64,000 nt of DNA from Porticoccaceae bacterium (GTDB taxonomy: Bacteria; Pseudomonadota; Gammaproteobacteria; Pseudomonadales; Porticoccaceae). The position numbers were made by a program, and so were the translations under genes. Location of the stretch: assembly GCA_021773435.1 (NCBI GenBank), contig JAJFKC010000010.1, positions 124,001-188,000 of the forward strand, given 5' to 3'. Below, in pieces: positions 63,663 through 64,000 of the stretch (its first letter is position 1; each line of letters begins with the position of its first letter). The notes beneath the pieces are model-generated. The model searched no databases. It saw only the letters and a program-made list of their open reading frames with translations, and was not told the DNA's origin.

Positions 63663-64000
63663 TTGAAGTCTGTAAATATAGGTATCTGTGGGCTTGGTGT
63701 GGTCGGTGCCGGGACCTTCAATCTGCTGTTTACTAATCGCGACACGGTAAATGCCCACGCTAATCGGGATTTGCAGGTGAGCAGGGTTGGTGCCAGACGT
63801 GATAACCCTGCCTGCGATCTGGGCAATACGGTTGTTGATAGAGACGTGCTGGCTGTCGCCGACAGCGATGTCGATATTGTCGTTGAATTAATTGGTGGCA
63901 CTACTATCGCGAAAGAGCTGGTATTTAAAGCCATTGCCAACGGCAAGCACATTGTCACGGCCAATAAAGCCCTGATCGCCGAATATGGCAACGAAATATT
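63663..64000 (+). CDS. hom: Homoserine dehydrogenase, N-terminal part
   Basis: The open frame begins with TTG at 63663 (GAGG upstream) and runs off the window. It has GICGLGVVGAG for NAD(P) binding and the segment VDIVVELIGGTTIAKELVFK then IVTANKALIAEYG, typical of homoserine dehydrogenase. Threonine and methionine synthesis. Confidence 0.92.
   Translation, partial: MKSVNIGICGLGVVGAGTFNLLFTNRDTVNAHANRDLQVSRVGARRDNPACDLGNTVVDRDVLAVADSDVDIVVELIGGTTIAKELVFKAIANGKHIVTANKALIAEYGNEI

Noticed and set aside
1-64000. CRISPR arrays, rRNA genes and intact prophage
   Set aside because: None seen. The direct repeats found are short adjacent tandem units without spacers, and no cas, rRNA or phage structural genes are present.

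Overview
The window looks like chromosome of a gammaproteobacterium, probably marine and probably near the Cellvibrionales. This is inferred from gene content and order: pilS-pilR, nadE, bamD/rluD/pgeF, corB-ypjD-ffh-rpsP-rimM-trmD-rplS, xerD, a dsbC-like gene and hom, with TTG/GTG starts and moderate G+C. The species cannot be named from the sequence alone.

Layout. (1) 1-2.1 kb: the end of msrA, a DCC-family thiol oxidoreductase and a cation:proton antiporter. (2) 2.4-4.0 kb: a scar made of a truncated DHA2-type MFS gene joined directly to two different, decayed IS3-family remnants in opposite orientation. (3) 4.2-32.9 kb: a large pigment gene cluster. (4) 33.2-35.4 kb: a GMC oxidoreductase with a gluconate-dehydrogenase-subunit-3-like partner. 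(5) 35.6-36.2 kb: a decayed tyrosine integrase next to the 3' end of tRNA-Phe(GAA). (6) 36.3-64 kb: core genome, namely yggX, mutY, an asmA-like gene, hisB-hisH-hisA (no hisF follows), an AMACR-type CoA transferase, hspQ, two paralogous SDRs, pilSR and the housekeeping genes listed above.

The cluster at 4.2-32.9 kb combines a complete aryl polyene (APE) set with a dialkylresorcinol (DAR) set. The APE genes, mostly on the minus strand from 31448 down to about 14207, follow the known ape order: apeC-like chain-length factor, acyltransferase, two ACPs, membrane protein, an acyl ligase fused to a dehydratase, glycosyltransferase, second acyltransferase, aromatic ammonia lyase, thioesterase, LolA-like carrier, MMPL exporter, halogenase-like flavoprotein, DUF3261 lipoprotein, apeO, apeP, apeQ and apeR. 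The DAR part at 4.2-13.5 kb has an ABC exporter, its own ACP, an active ketosynthase, a Cys-less ketosynthase partner, a BtrH-like acyltransferase, a small unknown protein, DarB (KAS III type), DarA (flavodoxin fold) and a double-hotdog dehydratase. A 4'-phosphopantetheinyl transferase at 32.2 kb can activate the ACPs. The expected model is: ammonia lyase makes an aryl-acrylate starter, ApeH loads it on ACP, and ApeO/C/R/Q/P/I build the polyene. The second KS pair would build another acyl chain, and DarB/DarA would join two chains into a resorcinol. LolA/MMPL/ABC proteins would export the product. This resembles the APE-DAR hybrid pigments (arcuflavin type) and flexirubins. Unusual here are the halogenase motifs, the fused and duplicated hotdog domains, and the position between IS debris and a tRNA-linked integrase scar.

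A second theme is that at least ten short direct tandem repeats of 12-16 bp units occur in the window, both inside genes (in frame) and between genes.
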